53,812 bases of DNA, from the NCBI GenBank assembly GCA_049999765.1, contig JBNGIQ010004707.1, positions 1 through 53,812 of the forward strand. Direction: 5' to 3'. The position numbers and the translations under genes were made by a program. Shown here in pieces: positions 53,681 through 53,812 of the stretch. The notes below the pieces were generated by a model, which was not told the DNA's origin, searched no databases, and was given only the letters and a program-made list of their open reading frames with translations. Each line of letters opens with the position of its first letter. Within the stretch, counting starts at the first letter, position 1. Source of the DNA: Phaeoceros laevis (taxonomy: Eukaryota; Anthocerotophyta; Anthocerotopsida; Notothyladales).

Positions 53681-53812
53681 AACCCGTCACCCTTGACGGG
53701 TTATGAATAATGAGTTATGAGTAAGGCCCGTTCACACAACCCGGCCCTATTGGCAACCGAGCGATCTCATTGGTCGAGCCCGAAGGTCCAGCTTCACACA
53801 AGAACCTAAAGG

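Overview
The window is nuclear DNA of a land plant. Its genes are split by GT-AG introns, mostly 65-250 bp, and several products are plant-specific: ORTHRUS/VIM, eIFiso4G, a plastid SufE-BolA fusion, PV42-type CBS protein and plant-type HDR. A Tctex-1 (dynein light chain family) exon and a FAM155/Mid1-like secreted protein point to a non-seed plant with motile sperm, such as a bryophyte, lycophyte or fern; I cannot name the species. The gene-rich parts look fairly GC-balanced, with three AT-rich islands (about 6.8-9.1 kb, 34.5-36.0 kb, 52.0-52.7 kb). A 100-base N gap lies at 331-430.

Layout. 0.8-6.2 kb (minus): an intronless F-box gene and most of an AP-5 beta-like gene. 6.8-9.1 kb: AT-rich island with a Tctex-1 exon (minus) and the FAM155/Mid1-like gene (plus). 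9.9-12.5 kb (plus): intronless eIFiso4G. 13.6-16.3 kb (minus): an unidentified coiled-coil protein. 17.4-27.7 kb (plus): a complete DNA polymerase theta (TEBICHI) gene that I resolve into 24 exons with one continuous 2,379-codon frame. 28.0-33.8 kb: HAKAI (minus), SUFE1 (plus), RPL10A (minus) and a secreted LEA-like protein (plus). 33.8-36.7 kb: repeat-bearing, AT-rich spacer. 36.7-41.1 kb (plus): an ORTHRUS/VIM/UHRF-type PHD-RING-SRA-RING gene with an unusually long tail. 42.5-43.7 kb (minus): NOP10 followed 24 bp later by intronless RPS3. 44.0-46.2 kb (plus): intronless COG2. 46.5-50.8 kb (minus): PV42-like CBS protein and HDR/ispH. 51-53.8 kb: duplicated exon fragments of an unknown family, an AT-rich insertion and a frameshifted MOT1-like fragment, a degraded accessory tail.

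Function. Most genes are housekeeping: translation (eIFiso4G, RPL10A, RPS3, NOP10), genome maintenance and chromatin (TEB, VIM), m6A writing (HAKAI), Golgi/endosome traffic (COG2, AP-5 beta) and plastid metabolism (SUFE1, HDR). They do not form one pathway. The tight NOP10-RPS3 pair is the most operon-like arrangement, and the FAM155/Mid1-like gene in its AT-rich island is the least expected gene. Exon coordinates come from reading splice sites and checking frame by hand; no transcript or database search was available.
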